Assembly: GCA_030248215.1 (NCBI GenBank)
Contig: JASANG010001433.1
Span: 62,001-126,000 of the forward strand
Length of the DNA stretch: 64,000 nucleotides
Direction of reading: 5' to 3'
Source of the DNA: Enoplolaimus lenunculus
Lineage: Eukaryota; Nematoda; Enoplea; Enoplida; Thoracostomopsidae
Part shown: positions 12,061 through 27,300 of the stretch, piece after piece
How positions within the stretch are numbered: position 1 is the first letter of the stretch
Layout of the letters: every line of letters begins with the position of its first letter
Made by a program: the position numbers and the translations under genes
Notes under the pieces: model-generated
Seen by the model: only the letters and a program-made list of their open reading frames with translations
Told to the model about the DNA's origin: nothing
Database searches by the model: none

Positions 12061-15000
12061 AACTTTTACTGTTGGGGCTACAACACCTTTTCTAACACAG
12101 TGCTATTTTAATGCTGTCAATAATTGGTTGGCCCCATACATGTGCGTAACACAATGCTGTGCCCCGTTCGTCCTGATGCCAGTTGCTGACCTGATGCAAT
12201 TTATAAATGTACGTTATTCGAATGCGTTCATTGGGAAGCTTTTTCTGAATTTTTCTGGAACTCCTCCTAAAAAACATTTGGTTTAAAGCTTAGGTTTTGG
12301 TTTACGGTTTGTTTTAGGCTAAGGCTTAACCTTTGGATTAGATTTTTCATTAGGCTTAACTTTGGTTTAGACATTGGCTTTAAATTTTCAACTCATGTTA
12401 TTGTTTTAGGCTTGAATGGTATCATTGTAAGTTTAAATTTTTACTGCGTCTATTTAAATTGTAAACATAATTTATATTTTATGATTTTAATGACGTCATA
12501 TGATCAATTTTACTGGTAAATCTATACGCAAAAGAAAGTCGACAATAATATGCCCTAGCGTTTAATATCTGCTTCCAACCATTTGTGAGTGCACAGTGTA
12601 TTAAGCCAGCAAATTTAAGACAGTCTGAAGCTAAATATACTCAATTTCATCAGTAAAAGCTTTTACTTAAATTCAAGTGCGGATTCAATAATGCGTTTGA
12701 GAATCAAGGGATTTAAGAGCTGAAAGTTAGCCAAGGGGCAGATTGTACTGGTTGCCTTTTCGAAACAGGAAGAAAAGCCATAAGACTGTTGTCGTTTAGT
12801 AATAATTGATCTGAGTGACAAGCGGAGGCACTGTGTTGTTGAATCATTGTGAACCATTTGAGAAATGTGGTTTTAAAAACTATTTTTTCAATCGCCTTTT
12901 CGAGGTCAGTCATTACTGGCAATTCAAATGTTTTCATACTCCTACAGTAATGCTTTGTTGTCTTTTGAACATTTCACAATAATATTAGCACAAATTTTAA
13001 CTACAAACTTTTTTGCTAACAGCCTCAGATTTAGTTCTAAAACCCGTATCATCAGGTTTTAGGAAGCTTTACGCTACACTTTAAGTAAAGCTGAAAGATT
13101 TGGCCGATTTGTTTCGCAACCAATAGTTGGTAATGCAAGGGGCAAAACGATTTGTAGGACTGGCAAAATTTTTTTCTAGCATTAATATTTTCTACTAATC
13201 AAAAAAGTTGCTAGAAGAAAACCATGTCCGTATGAGCAAGAAACAACCCGTTGCTGCTTCTTAACACCTATGTTTTAGCTTATTATATTGACCTTCCCAT
13301 TGCTACAAAAGTAACAAGCAAAATCTATAATAAATTTCAGATACTCGTCCTAAATTATAAAACTGTAATTTTCGAGCAAATTGCGCAAATATTTGCACCT
13401 CTCAAACTAAGAACAATTGAAATTATTCGTTAACATTTTTCTAATGAGCTCTTATTCAGAGGCGCAAATATATGTCATTTCCAAGACAAAAACCTTTAGC
13501 TGCAGGCTATAATCAGCTTATAACTGAACTAAGCCCTTCAACTAGTAAATGAATTCGAGGGGGTAAGTTGAGTTTATCAGGAGCCAAGACAGTTTATTGC
13601 TAGCATAAAACACAAGAAATGTAGCCAACATAATTTTCGGCCTGGGAAGGTGACAAAGGAGTAGCAGCTTCTTGTCACAAAAAACCTTTCCCTCGCTTGA
13701 ACTATTTAGACTTTGTTGTTTAGAATAAGCTAACAACTGTTTTTGTAAGCGAAAATCATACGTTTTGAAAGCCTGCATATGCGTGTTCCTATTTTTAGGT
13801 TCAGAAGTCATTAGCTTGGTCTTTAATAATTTACTTCACTGCGACAATGTATGTTTGATTTTTAGAGAGGTTCTCACCGTGGGTAAAATTCCCAGAGACA
13901 GGAGCATGAAACCCTTACAGGAGGTCGGGTAAAATAAGTTTTGAGATTCAGTTTTTAATTATATAACAACAGAGTGTCGCTCAATAGCAATAGCATACGG
14001 TGGGTTGTCAACAATTTATTTAAAGTGTCTGGACTGGATAGTAAATATTTGAAAACAAATGAAAAAACAATAGCTAACTATTATGTCAACTACCCTAGAC
14101 CATCATAAAGAGCCCGGCCTTGAACGAATTTCGTAAAAATAATGTTCAATTTTTGAATATTTTTTCGATTTAAATTTAATTTTAAACATTTTTTAAAATT
14201 AAATTTAAGTTTTGTCGTTATTTTCGACGAAACCGTTTCACTCAAAATCGTACAAAATAAATTAAATCAATTACACGCTTCGGATATTTTTAAAATTTTA
14301 CCGAAACAATTTTACTTAGGTTTTTTGTATTTCAGCTATTCTACTGAACTTCATATCATCCCCGAACGATTAGGCATGCTGTGTTGATTCTTAGTCTAAG
14401 CCTAAGCCTGAGCCGCACACATGATCGGCAGCAAAGTGTCCAATCGATGAGATTTTGAATACAAGTTGCCGTCGACGAATTGTCGTAAAACGCCGGAAAC
14501 ATACAAATTGTGTTGAGGCAACCAATCATTTTAAAAAGTAGACGATATAAAAACGAAGTTTTGAGGAAGCAAAAATTCGCTAAGTTACAATTCAATAATC
14601 GTAGCTAAGCTATATAGCTGTAAAAGGTGCAAGGGGGTGAGAGCGATTTTTGATTACTCGTGTCAAACATAGCCGTACTTGCTCTAACTCAAAAACGGAG
14701 AGGCAACCTCATCAAGCCCCGCTTATACAGTTGTGGATCCATAGAAAGTTGCAAACCACTGACGGTGGAGCAATATATAATAGTCAGCCAATCCTTGTGA
14801 GCGAAGCACGCAATAAAGCAAGTGAAACTTTAGCATTAAGCCCTGATACAACGTTTTGAATCCGATTTTTGGCAAATAGTAAACAAAGACATCTTTAGTT
14901 CTGGCAAATTTATAGCGATATCAACGACATTTCTATTTTTTCGAGGGTTGTCAATCAACGCCCCAGACACCACTGTTCCTGCGTTCTAGAAAAGGTGCCT

Positions 15001-17309
15001 GTGGTCGTAGTTACAGCACTGATGTAGGACATGTTGTATTTTGCTTGCCACTAAAATCGTCGAACTTTTCTAAAACCCCCACAGCGGTTGGCCATGGTAT
15101 CAGTATCTTTGATGCTATTAGCGACCAATAATGTATTGCTTTTGTCCAAAATCTAAGCAACTCTCTTAGTTCCTTAAATTTTACTACATTTAGAAACTTT
15201 TCAGCTCTTAAACGTTTCGTTTCAACTGTCCGATGCAATTATGGTCAATATGTTGGTCAATCTTTTGTATCGAACACAGTTTTGACCAGTATCCGTGATA
15301 TATTGGCCTAAAAGGGGCTATGAACTTCTTTAAACGTAGCGTATTTTTAAGAGAAGTGTTTATTTTGAAACTTAAAATGACTTAAAAATGATTAGATAAG
15401 TCGTTGAAAAAGTATTATTACGAAAAATTTGTATAAGGGAGAGCTCGAGAGACCTATACCCTTATTCTTGGTTTTGGGCCTTGGCCAGAAGATTTACCAT
15501 TAGAAGTCTTTAAAATGAAATAATGCCAATTTTATGATGCTGTGGACTACTTAGGTTACAGACCGTGGGAAAGATATGTCTCTAAATGTTCTCATAGATA
15601 TATATTTAGTGCGATAGAGGGTTGTACACCAAAGAGGAGTAATGGTAGATACATCCTACCCTGACATTTCTGGCGAGAACAATTAAAGACACTAATAATT
15701 GGCCTAAAAAGAATGAAATATTGGCTTGGTTTAAGTACAGTGAAGTTGTACCCTCCCGAAATGACATTCTAGCTACGTCCCCGGTTTGAATCTGGTGCAA
15801 CATTGAATATTTCTGTATTTGTCTGTTTTTCATTTTTGGGCAAAATAATGATAGCTTTTGTTTTCTTAATAGTCAAAGTCACTATTACAAGGAAGTGGAG
15901 CAAAGCGGGCAACGGTCAGTTCACAAGTATTTGTTTTCAACAGAAAATAAAGATTAATATAGCGGAGTGGGAATTGAAATTTTTGATTCTACAAATTTAA
16001 ATAAAATTTTGTATGAATAAAAACAAACGTAATAATTTGTAAAAAAACCCACGGCCAATTTCTAGTCAAAAGTTGTTTCTAACCTGCTGTACGCGTAACG
16101 TTTATATTCGGCTGTTAATATCAAAAATTTAATTTTCGAATTGATGGGTGGCCATTGTGCAATTGCTCAGACGTCAATTAAATCACGCAATCTACATTAG
16201 CTGCTTTATTAGCAAAGAGCTTTTATCAATAAAGACACGTGCGAGACACACAAAGCTTGTATTATTAGCTTCGAGGTAAGTCTTATCAAATGAGTGTAGC
16301 ACGAATCACCAGTTGATTATATAGTTTTGCTTTCAATATATAACTGAAATTTTGGACGTCTTGAATCTGGTTTTTAACCTTATACAACTGTAGTGTCAGA
16401 ATTTTAAAAACATTGGTGATGCAAGGGGCAACTAATATAATTTAATACATCGCTCTCGTATTGATGGATGGAGGATACAAAATTTTGCAGAGTTGGCTAC
16501 TTTGCGTTTTGAATTAGAGCCGTCCCTACGCACGCAGTTAGATTTTTAACCGCTACAATAAATTTTACCAAACACTTTTCACAACCTCTGTTATTTTAAC
16601 TCACAACCCCTACGTTTCACTGACTGCAGGGGTGACACTATCAGTATAAGTTCAGAAACATTAACATTTTTAGTTTTTTTACAAACTACTCTTCATTTGA
16701 GTGAAATTTTGATTTATCGCTTCCGGCGAATAAATTCAATATTTTGTTTCTACAAAAAACCAGCAATTTTAATATTCTATATTTGTTTTGTTTTTGGGAA
16801 TTTCAATATCCATGGATGTATATATCTGTATATTCTGGCTTTTTCTTTTAAGTACTTTACAACATTAATGATAGCAGGTGGTACTGGCAAGACTCGGGAT
16901 AAGTTGTAATGAATTCTCACCAAAAGTTTTGCCAACGCTCAGTGTCCCAATGTTCAGATTGGGGGTACAGCCCCCAATATTGCCCAGAGCTCACAATACC
17001 AAACTGTCGAATACCTTCTCCACCAGCGCAACCCAACCCGTTAGTAAATTTGTACGCTTTAGGCTATTAGCAGAATACGTAACATACACTGATATCGGTA
17101 AAACTATCAAAATCAGGGTGTCAACGGGTGTCAAAAATAACGGACACAGAAACGTACAGTGATCAAAATGACTGAAACGAAAATCGGATATTAAATTGGA
17201 AAAACGTATTACCGCAAAAGAAATACCGGGCTTAGTTAGGAATTTAATCAGCCTGAACTTTAGACAATTGATAAACAATATAGCGGATATACTGACGTAG
17301 AAAGATTGA

Positions 17310-17462
17310 AGTTGCAGGCTGCTTAAACTTTATTTCATCAATGTAGCAACTGCTGCATCTACAGAACAAACTTTTTCAACGCTTCAAATGTTAAAAACTT
17401 ATTTGAAATCCAGAGCCGGAGCAGCCTCCCCTCATACACCCATTAGGAGGGCCCACCCCTGA
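17310..17462 (+). pseudogene. hAT transposase remnant, dimerisation region
   Basis: One frame reads LLKLYFINVATAAS, then TEQTFSTLQMLKTYLKS. This fits the C-terminal dimerisation (hATC) motif of hAT transposases, which typically reads like SxxxERxFSxLKxIKxYLR. The frame is bounded by stops at once and no other transposase parts are readable, so this is a decayed plain DNA transposon. A dispersed repeat follows immediately (17562-17870). Confidence 0.65.
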
Positions 17463-17561
17463 GCCGTGATTAATCGCTTTAAACACTTGACAAACATTAA
17501 GTACAATTTCATTTAAGATATATTCACCCGAAAGTAAATATTCAGAACCGGTAATAAAACA

Positions 17562-17870
17562 GTTTTGAAGTGTCGAGGTGTGTCGTGTGCTGTCTCCCAT
17601 GGTTGGAGCATAAAATGTTAAAATTTCCAGCTGCGCGCGAAGTGTGATTGATTTTAAACATGGTTTCACTTTCAAGATTCACAATTTTGCAACTTTTGCG
17701 TGATACTGTTTTGGAAGGGGGTCTTCACGGCTGTCAACCACGAGCGTGAGCTATGATGGAGAACCTCTGATCGAAAAGTGAGATATTCTGGATCTACCTT
17801 TACGTTGGGGACCTCCGCCATGTAGTTAGTGGAGAGCCCAACCCCCTGTCTGCTGTCCACATAGACACAA
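17562..17870 (+). repeat. Dispersed repeat, copy 1
   Basis: This stretch matches 48525-48859 in the same orientation over most of its length. Shared blocks include CGCGCGAAGTNTGATT, GCAACTTTTGNGTGA, CACGAGCGTGAG and a shared end near CTGTCTG. It follows a hAT transposase remnant, so it may be the 3' non-coding part of that element (inference). Confidence 0.55.
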
Positions 17871-18338
17871 AGGCGATTAAACATGCCGATAATGCGCATT
17901 TATCCTGGTATCGTTTATAATTTGCCAATGAAGGACATAAACGCTTTCGTTTTATGTGGTGATGAATGGTTTTCTCAAATAGTCTCTGGCAAGGGACTTC
18001 AAAAATGTCTATTTTTGTGCACAGTGTGTTGGATATATATGTATATGTTTTTCGAATCCTCTACTTTGTAAAAAAGAGTGTGACTACTGTCCCGACATCC
18101 TTTCTAAGTACAGACTCAAGACAAGGTGTACTCATGAAGAACACTCTCTGCACTGTAAGTGAGTGACGTTTTGTACTCCAGTCGAAGAGGCGGTACAAAT
18201 TCCTACATTCACGTAATCCTTAGAATTTGAATGATCCATAATGTTTACTGTTTAAATACACGGAATGTTTAGCATTTTATTACAGTATGTTCTTAAAAAT
18301 TAACTATTAATGTTTTGTATTGAACACAGTATTATATT

Positions 18339-21300
18339 ATGATGCGGCTAACTTGCGATCTGCTGCGAAACCCAAATGTGCGCACTGCACGAACGGTTGC
18401 TTTGAGCACCATAATTTTATTTAATTTGGCGCAAATATTTCAACAAGTTCTTAGTTATCAAGATGAAACGTTCACCCAAGCAAGCTTTAAGTTACAACAG
18501 CAGATATGTCCCACCCTGCTTAATAATTGTATTTCTATCTGCAACGGTTTTAAGAACAAATCAAAATGCCTAAACTTTAACGAACAAACTAACTTCAAAG
18601 ACAGAAAAATTTCAAAATTACAAATGAGTTTTTCAAACTTTTCAAATCCAAATATTCATCAAAATTCCGCGACAAAATCTTTGCAAAACAAAGCATTGCA
18701 TCTCTATGAACGCAAAGAAAATGAACTTCCCAGGATACAAAGAAACACACCAACGATAACGAAATACAAACTATTCGAACCTAAACAAGCGAACGGAAAA
18801 GAATTAGTCCGAGTCAAACGAGACCTTGTGAAAGCGTCTAGCACCGTGGGAAAAGAATCGTTACAGCATCCGATTCTCCCGCAGCGGATTTTGCTACATC
18901 CAGCGGATGTGAGGGTCAGACAAGGAGACCGGGTTTCAATGACGTGTAGGGTTGAAAATCAACTGGGGGTCGTCCAATGGGTCAAAGACCGGTTTGCCTT
19001 GGGAAGCGACCGTGAGTTGCCGACTTTTAGCCGGTACAGGATGACCGGATCACGAGCTATGGGTTAGTGCATGATGTTTAATTTTTGTGAAAATTATGGA
19101 GAGATAAGAGGATTTTTAAACGTTGTCTGTGACTCAGTTCGGAGTTTCACATTTAGAGGTTTCCCATGGTTGATTTCAGAAATATAGACAACGCTCTCAG
19201 CAGGAACGTGTACAAGGAAAGGGATAGCGTACATATATCTACTACCAAAGCTTCTGGAGAGACAAGAAAAACGTATTTTTAACATGAGTTAAAGTAACCT
19301 TTATTGTTCATTAAGATCAACAAAGTGTCAGCTAAAATTATGTGTGAAAGTGGAAATTTCCCACTCCATGTTAAATCGCTTGTTGCATGTGCGAAATGCT
19401 ACGCGTGCCAAGTTTGCCCAGTTGCATACTCTTGTTCAAGAGCATTATATACGTATTCTAAACTACAAAGAAGTACTTTTAGTAGTTTTAAACTATTTTT
19501 GAACAATTTCAGGCGATTACAATTTAGAAATTGAGAACGTAACATTGAGTGATGAAGGCAAATATCAATGTCAAATGGGGCAAACCGCAGGCGCTCCAGG
19601 CCAAGCATCAAAACTGGTTTCACTGGTTGTTGTTGGTAAGAGGAAATGATACATAAAGCAGGTTCTCTGGTTGTCGACGGTCGACAGGGAACTCATTTTA
19701 ATTTAGGTAAACGAAAAGTTTCAAAATGTAGGAAACGATCGCTTCAAATTACCTGATCAAATTTGATAAAGCTTCATTTGTAATGTCATTAAAATTTTCC
19801 ATTTATATTGGTCTCATCCAGCCGTCCCAAAGTAATCTTTGCGAGAGGCTGTTTATAAACTTAGGGATTCTTTCGTTTGATGTGAATTTCTTAGTTTTTA
19901 TTTAATTATTTAAAAAACTAAATTTTATTTTTTTTAGTTTTTAAACTTTGTTTCTTATTCTGATTGATAAGCATGATATGTGCGATAACGCTCATGCTTA
20001 GCATAAAGCCTAACGAAGATTAATTGATTAATGTTGTATGAGAGATTTTTATAAATTTCAGTGCCGCCTCGTCGTCCCAAACTAATCCTGCCAACGACTG
20101 CTCAAAATATTCTCTCACATGAGTTAGATTCAACCAAACTCAGGCTACCTCAACTCGGCGTTCAACTTTACTCAAACGCCAGTGTGTCTTGTGTGTCCGA
20201 GGGTGGAAAACCGCGACCAAGGATTAATTGGGCAGTGTCCGCAGACGCGCACGGGAGAGCGATCTTGAGACGGTTTGAAAGCGTGGACAGTGTCCAATCG
20301 TATGAAAGAGATCAGTTATTCTATGTTAGCAGTGAATTCAGGTATAACAAGGGGTAGTGTAATGAGACCAAGGGCACGGCCATGGGCTTGCGCGTGGTAC
20401 TTTAAATTTGTGCTCGGATAATGATATTGCTTTATTGATCCATCGTTAACGGTTCGCCAAATATATTTCAAGAATTAACATTTTGGTTGCTTTCTTGGTT
20501 CTTTGCCTCCGCCAATCAAAATTTTTGATTACGCCACTCGCGACGCCCTAAGCTCTGGACCACCCAATAAAACAGCGAAATATGCATTAACATGAAAGAA
20601 ACCAATTGTTTTACGTTACCAGTGAATTAAGAAATTTCAGGGACGGACTAAAACCTAGGTGAATAGCCCTGGAACACGCACGAAAATCATGAATTTTATT
20701 GAAGGTCAACCTAAAAATACTGTGGTATATGATCATTTGTTCACTGATTTTAACATTTTTATAAATGCTTATGAGAAATTTTAATTTGCGTTAAAAATTA
20801 AATATTTCCCCTTTTTTCTTACAACATATATATAAATTGTGTCACTTTTCGTCAAACGCCTCCGACGCAGCTGATTCAGGGTACTCTTGTTTCAGATATA
20901 TTCCTGAAAAATCAGACAATGTCCAATTTCTCGTTTGTATCGTCGATCATGAAGCGTTAATTACTCCTGCAGTTGCTTTTGCTCAAATTGATGTTCAATG
21001 TAAGCAAGAGTGCATGTTACAAGAGTGTGGAACTCTTGCGGTTCTTCCGCATGAAACAAAATGTACCACTGGGCGTTGCGGTTTTGGCCGATCCCTCCCC
21101 TTGTTTAAAGGGGACTCGCTGTCACATGCAATAACCCTAAATTAAACTATAACGGAGCAAGTTTTGCTGCAGGATACATAAAGTGTCATGGTACGCACAG
21201 ATTGTACTCCCTCTAAATTTAGGGTGGTAGGGCAAAAACGAAACACGTGCCGGGTACATTCTTTCCTACACAGAGTATACCAGGTGCATACTCTTGTCGA

Positions 21301-24300
21301 AGTATGCACCATCCATACTTGATGTAAGTTATTAATTTATACATATCACTTAATAATAACAGAGGGTTTAGCTGTGTGGGCATTTGTGAAATCTGGGCTA
21401 TTGTTCTCTGAAACCGTCACCAGTTGCAATAGAGCGTTGCATTTTTAAAACCAGTGAGTTTATAACTTAGGTAATGGCTAAGCATAAGCCAAAGAAACAC
21501 TTCGAAACAGTAAATGTGTTCAGAAATTGTTCTACAAACATATATTTATAATTTAATTGAAGTTTCAGACGAACCCGAAATCAAAATTCGGTTCCATACC
21601 AACCGGGGGTCGCTCAACAGCAATCTCGAGCATTCGACTGCAGTCCGGCCACGTGAAGGCGAAAACGCAACGTTAGAATGCGCTATTATTGACGCTAACC
21701 CTCGTCGTGGAATTATGTTTAAATGGACAAGTGGTGGTATAGTGAACGAAAATCAGGGTGACACGTCAAAGGGTGCGTATAATAAGCGATTTTTGCATTT
21801 GGGGCGGTTACAGAAGTCAATACATTATGGTACAAGGTACGATTGTGACGCCACAAACGCTGTTGGGACTGCCAGGCAAAGTTTCGTGGTTTATATGGAT
21901 TGTAAGTTTGGCAGATTTACCTGTAGGTCATATTTAGACCCGGTAAATTAAGCTGACGCTTAGGTTTCCGATTACGCAAAGACTTTGACTTAGGGGCTTA
22001 AGCTTTGCGCCCGTAAAATCTGTTATGCGGAGTTCAAACAATTGCTTAAACGTCTACTCATTTGTAGTGTTAGGAAATTTTGTACTGTCCTCAACTGTTA
22101 AATTTGCAGGCCGAATTACGGGGACAAATTAGCACCGCTACTGTTTGAATTGAGGAGCCGCAGTTGTAGTGAACTTGGGGACGCGTTAAGGGTGGAGCAA
22201 TTCTTATTGTGTGTTCACCGTCCGGCGTTGTCCGATGCAGGATGGTACCGGAGGCTGCCAGAATTCTGAACACTTTTTGATTACAAATTATTTTCCGTGC
22301 CATGCAGCAATTCACATGCGGTGTCGTACGGTGCCGGACGCTGACGGAATCTGTTAACATAGTCAAGAAGTATAGCGTCACCCGAGTCCGATCAAAATTC
22401 TCTAGTGGCCGCTGATTTGGTCTTTGTTAATTTCAGTTAGTCCCGCGAATCTCAAAAACCTCTTGCTCAAAAAATTTTAAATACTAAATTTTTTGGGGCT
22501 TCAACCCGGGGTCCAGCGCGCCCAATTTTTTGACTTCGAGTCTGATTGGTTTATAGTGCTGTCGCTGAACAAAGATGTAGTTCTTCGGCCGTCGCTTAGG
22601 ATAACATTAGGCTTTATTTTAGAATCTTCATAAACGTTAATTGATTAAACCTAGTGCATTTTCCTGTATATAGATAGCGGTCTAATAGAAGTATCGGTTG
22701 AGCAATTTTTTGCTTTTTTGAATATGCAAAAACAATTTCGAACTAAACATAGCCTAAAGCAATCGCTGATGCAACTGGGACCATTTCTGCGTAAAACAGA
22801 GTGTATTCAGCACGCGTTGCATTTTAGTTCATCCCAGCAATAATATTTTCAGATGCCCCGCGTCTTCGGCGAGTCTCTGAACCGATTGTTTGGCTCGACA
22901 AGGGTGAGGGCACCATATTACAGTGCGATGTTGACAGCCGTCCCCCAGCGAAAATATACTGGACGCGCGGTAGTCATAAGGGAGTGCTTGCAACCGAAGA
23001 TCAGTAAGATTTTGGTTTTTAGATTTTATATAAAATTTAATTTAAGTCTCGATATATACTTTTGTTAATTTTTCTCATCTTGGATTTCGAAATTGGACTT
23101 AACTATAACTACTTTAAATTTTCATTAATTTTGGGCTAAAACCTGAAACACAAGAAAAACGCTAAACTACTGATTTCTGGTGAAATATTAAGGCAAATAT
23201 TTAATTGGTTTTGTAAAAACAAATTTTACGCAGTTTTTAATATTGTTCAATTTCAGTTTGATTATACCAGAATCAAGTCCAAATCCGCAAGGCGAATATT
23301 TTTGTAACGCTAAAGCTGAAGATTTTCCTGTCGCTCGGCAGCGATTTCTTGTTTTCGTAAACGGTAAGTAAACGTTATTTGCGACCTTTATTATTTTGAG
23401 GGAAGCAACAGTAGCATATGCATATTCCTAAGCGTAAACCTAAGTCCCAGTGTAAAAATAACCCAATAACTAAGTTTAGGTTTAAGCCTAAGCCTAAGAT
23501 TAAGCAATAAATAGTTTAAGTTTAAGCTTGGTCTATTGGAGTCAAGCGGAAAATGGTTCACATAAGTAACACAAGCACTTGAGTTTTGAAACGGTAAATT
23601 ATTAAAAACTTAAAGTACCTTAAAACGGCTGATATACTCCAGTCCGATGCCATATAGAAATGGTTTGTTTGGTCAATGGCTACTTTAACACAACGGTGGA
23701 TCCAAAAATCTGCAATGGTGTGACGCTTTTACGCAATTCCAAATATATTTGTAACATGGGTGGTGCCAGCCATGAGTCTGTGCACAGAGCTTCAACAATT
23801 TGATATATCTTCCAAGCTTTCATAAGATTATAAGAAAAAGTACATTTACATGCTTTAGAATATATAACTTGGCAGATTCTGTTGCAAAACATTTTCTTGA
23901 TCGCATTTTCCAATTCTCAAAAAACATTTAAATAACGTTACCCTCCAATTGGGAAACCCCGCTTTGCTCTTGACGTCATCTTTGAGATTACAAATTGCAC
24001 CAAAGTCGCACAATTCTACTGTTGTTATTAAATTAATTTTCAGGACCACCACAAGTGGAAATGATCCGAACTCAAGAAGCTGTTTACGCTGACACCGTAA
24101 AAATTTACTGCCGCGTAGCCGGCGAACCTGCGCCGTTGGACAGCGGGCCAATATGGTACCGAAGTGCCCGGCGCACCAAAAAATCCTGTCATCCCGAAAG
24201 TGCCTTAGAGCTGTCGCAACAATCACAAGATCTTTGGTTGCCGCTATGGGATACGTTAAGCGAACAAGATCGAAAACGATATAAAGTAAAGGAATTTGTT

Positions 24301-27300
24301 GCAACACAAACATAAAGCTTTTCAGCTGCAACCTTTGTAAAATTTTTGAGGCAACAAATGTGTACTGATGTTCTTCTTGTAAAAGCTGTTTGTTTTATAT
24401 CTCTTAAAATATTTCTTTATATATACCTGTGCAAATATATAGGCTTGGTGGTATATAATGAACGTTTTCTTAGGCGTGTTAAAACTAGGAACTTGGGGAC
24501 TGCAAGCGCACAACGGTTGAAAACCTTAAATTTATGCACAAAGCCAAAAATTTTGCCGTACGATACAACATTTAGGAAAAGATAATTTTGTAAACAAAGC
24601 CAGTATTGTGATTTTTGCATTGAACACGTATTTGATGGATATTATGATTATTTCAACGTGAAACAAAATTAAACCTGTGTAAGAAACATAATTGTCAACA
24701 CAAATTAGTACAGCACGCGAATAAACGTAATTTTTGGGGCTAATGATATTTTTCAATTCAGTGGGGTACTCGAAATCAAATCCCGCATCCTGGCTCGCGA
24801 GTTTTTGTGCTTCAAATCGAAAACGTTCAACGCGCAGATTTCGGTTGTTACAAGTGTTCAGTTCAAAACGGTTACGGTAACGATTCTGCGGTGGTTGAGC
24901 TAATGCCGGCAGGTAAAATTTTGCTTGAAAAGCAATTTTTACTATGATTTATTTTGCTAAAAACAACATTTGAAATTGTTTAGAGAATGTTGTAAAATGT
25001 TTCCACGTATTTTATGTGTTTGAATTTCAACAATTTTCCTACGAATGACACGCCCATGTAAAGATCAGTGGCGGAACTCTTTTCTGTGAGATTAGAAATG
25101 AGTAAGCTTAAGCTTTAGACTGATTTTTTGATTAGCTTAGGCTTAGGCTTAGGTTTAGGCTTAGGCTTAGGCTTAGGAATATACTTATAATACTGTTCCG
25201 TCCCTGTTCTTTGCATTGGCCGAAATAAAAGTGTTCAAATATACAAGTACAGCATGTTGCTTTATTTTCAAGTCAGGTGTAGACTTAACTTATTTGTAAA
25301 ACTGGTCGCATTAAAAATTAAGTAAACTTTAGCATATGTATTTGTTTATCACGTCAATTAACAAGACAATAGAACTTATTATTGAGTAGAAATTTAGAGG
25401 GAGGTTGAGAGTTTTTGGTTGAAAATTACATTTCAGGCTTTTTTCCACTACATTATATGATCCCGATCGCAGTGACGTCCACAACAGTCGCCGCCGCTCT
25501 ATGTTTACTTGTGTGTTGTTTTAGTCGCCGGCGTAACTGTTGTTGTTGCTGTTGTGTCGGACCAACTAAACCCAGTTCGCAAATAGATCAAAGTAAGGCG
25601 AGATGCATAGAGTTGAGGGTGAATAGAAGGTTTGGTGTCGATTCTTATACACTCTGTGAGATCATATTTGGAACTGGCATTAATACGACCGGTCAACGAA
25701 TGCGTTACATTACTTGGATGAAACCTAAGTGTCGCTCACGTTCAAATATTGTCTTATATACATATTCCAATCGGATTTGTCGATTAGCCACACTCAAGTC
25801 CTTATTTGAGAAAACGGGAATTTTTGTAACCGGCTTCCCATCCACTTTTGTGACTATTCTTTGCTCAAGTTTGAATTTTTGAAAAATCGATTGTTGAACT
25901 AGGCAGTTTCGTTGTGAAACGTACAAATGATATATTCAGAATTTGATCATACAGTGTGTTTAAATGCGTAAACATTACAGAATGTCAAAACAGCGAAGTT
26001 AGCGTCAAATGTGAAGTTCTGGACGGTAGCGATATGCCATTACAATATAGTCACTGTCAATCACGTTCTGATTCTCGAGGGCCCATTGCTCAGTATCCTG
26101 ATATGTACTCTACGACGCCGTTGAACAGCAAACGCGGAACAAATGGGCATATTAGGCCTTTATCTGACCAGTGTGTCGCCGGATGTAATGGAATTAAAAA
26201 GGTTCGGTTTAAAAATAAAATGACGTTAACAAGTTACAATTTCAAAAATTGTTCTTCGCTAATCCTAAAGCTAAGATTTTCTTCTGGAATACGAAAAAAA
26301 TTATTTGAAACACCAAGGTAGTACTGTGGATTGAACTGGATCGAAGGTGTAAGATGTGTCGGTCAAAGTAGATTGAATACACATCACTGCACACAGTGCA
26401 AATTTTCATTTTAGTTCTACCCATAGTGATATTGAACAACAGTTAAAATAAAAACTGGTCGTAAAGATTTAATTTCAATTTACCAGTACTTTTTTAATTT
26501 AGACTCGTACTTAGTTGAATTTCGTGATTCTTCCAAGTTTACCATTACTGTCAATAATAATTGACTTCAAAGGTGAGTTAAAGATTTAAAACGTTTAAAA
26601 TATGAGATGATTTATTTCATTGTAAATTTCAAAGACGACCGGGATAAATTGAAAACTTATTGTAGAAGATCATATTTACCTCATTTTGGAATAAATTTTA
26701 TTGGATTACATTGGAAATTAATATATTTACCATGAAAATATTGAGAAATTTTGTAAACCTTCATTTCAGGTACAAAAAATTAGATCTATGGGGTCAACAG
26801 TTCACCTACTTATTTTTTGCAGATGTGTGCGTTTGTCGGAAACGGAACTAAAATTAAGACGAATTTGAGTTGGTAATTTTGAACTATATGTGTGGTCTTG
26901 TGGTGGCCGGACACAAATTAATAATAATAATAATAATTTTTGTAAAATTGCCGTGAGTTTCGTAATTTGAAACTGTTGAAGAACTCCAATGTTACTATAG
27001 ATGTAGCAGCGGATCCAGAAATTTCTTAAAGTGGAAAAAACTTGCGAGTGAAATGAGCGATAAACAGAAAGCCATTCCATCATTAAACTATAATTTGAAG
27101 CCTTGGACTTTTAACGCCTACAATATCCAACAAATACACAATCCGATTGGCTAATCCTAAGTTCAGAGTGGTCGTTACGGTCGACTACGCACGTTTTGTA
27201 TGCTTACGGTTGCAATTTTTAGTTTACCACGGTCCTTCAGCGTTTTCAGGCCACGAGTAATTCGTGTTTGAGTTGTATTAAGTCTTAAATCTCCAGTTAA

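Larger units (their letters stand above)
1..18338. other. Gene-poor region with dispersed repeats
   Basis: No open frame here shows a recognisable protein, codon-like composition or a chain of phase-compatible exons; frames are short and stop-rich. The DNA is AT-rich with scattered degenerate TTAGGC-like tracts (for example 460-485, 12290-12410 and 14395-14412). Listed separately are a tRNA-like SINE, TTAGGC-cored MITEs, a TA-flanked MITE at 9151-9599, a MITE at 10074-10318, a hairpin near 11900 and a hAT transposase remnant near 17400. The promoter of the adhesion-receptor gene should lie at the right end, but I could not pick out a core promoter. Confidence 0.6.

Noticed and set aside
26496-26575. 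Possible extra receptor exon after a TTTAG acceptor
   Set aside because: Exon 11 joins exon 12 in phase without it, and it runs into an in-frame stop and a dispersed repeat.
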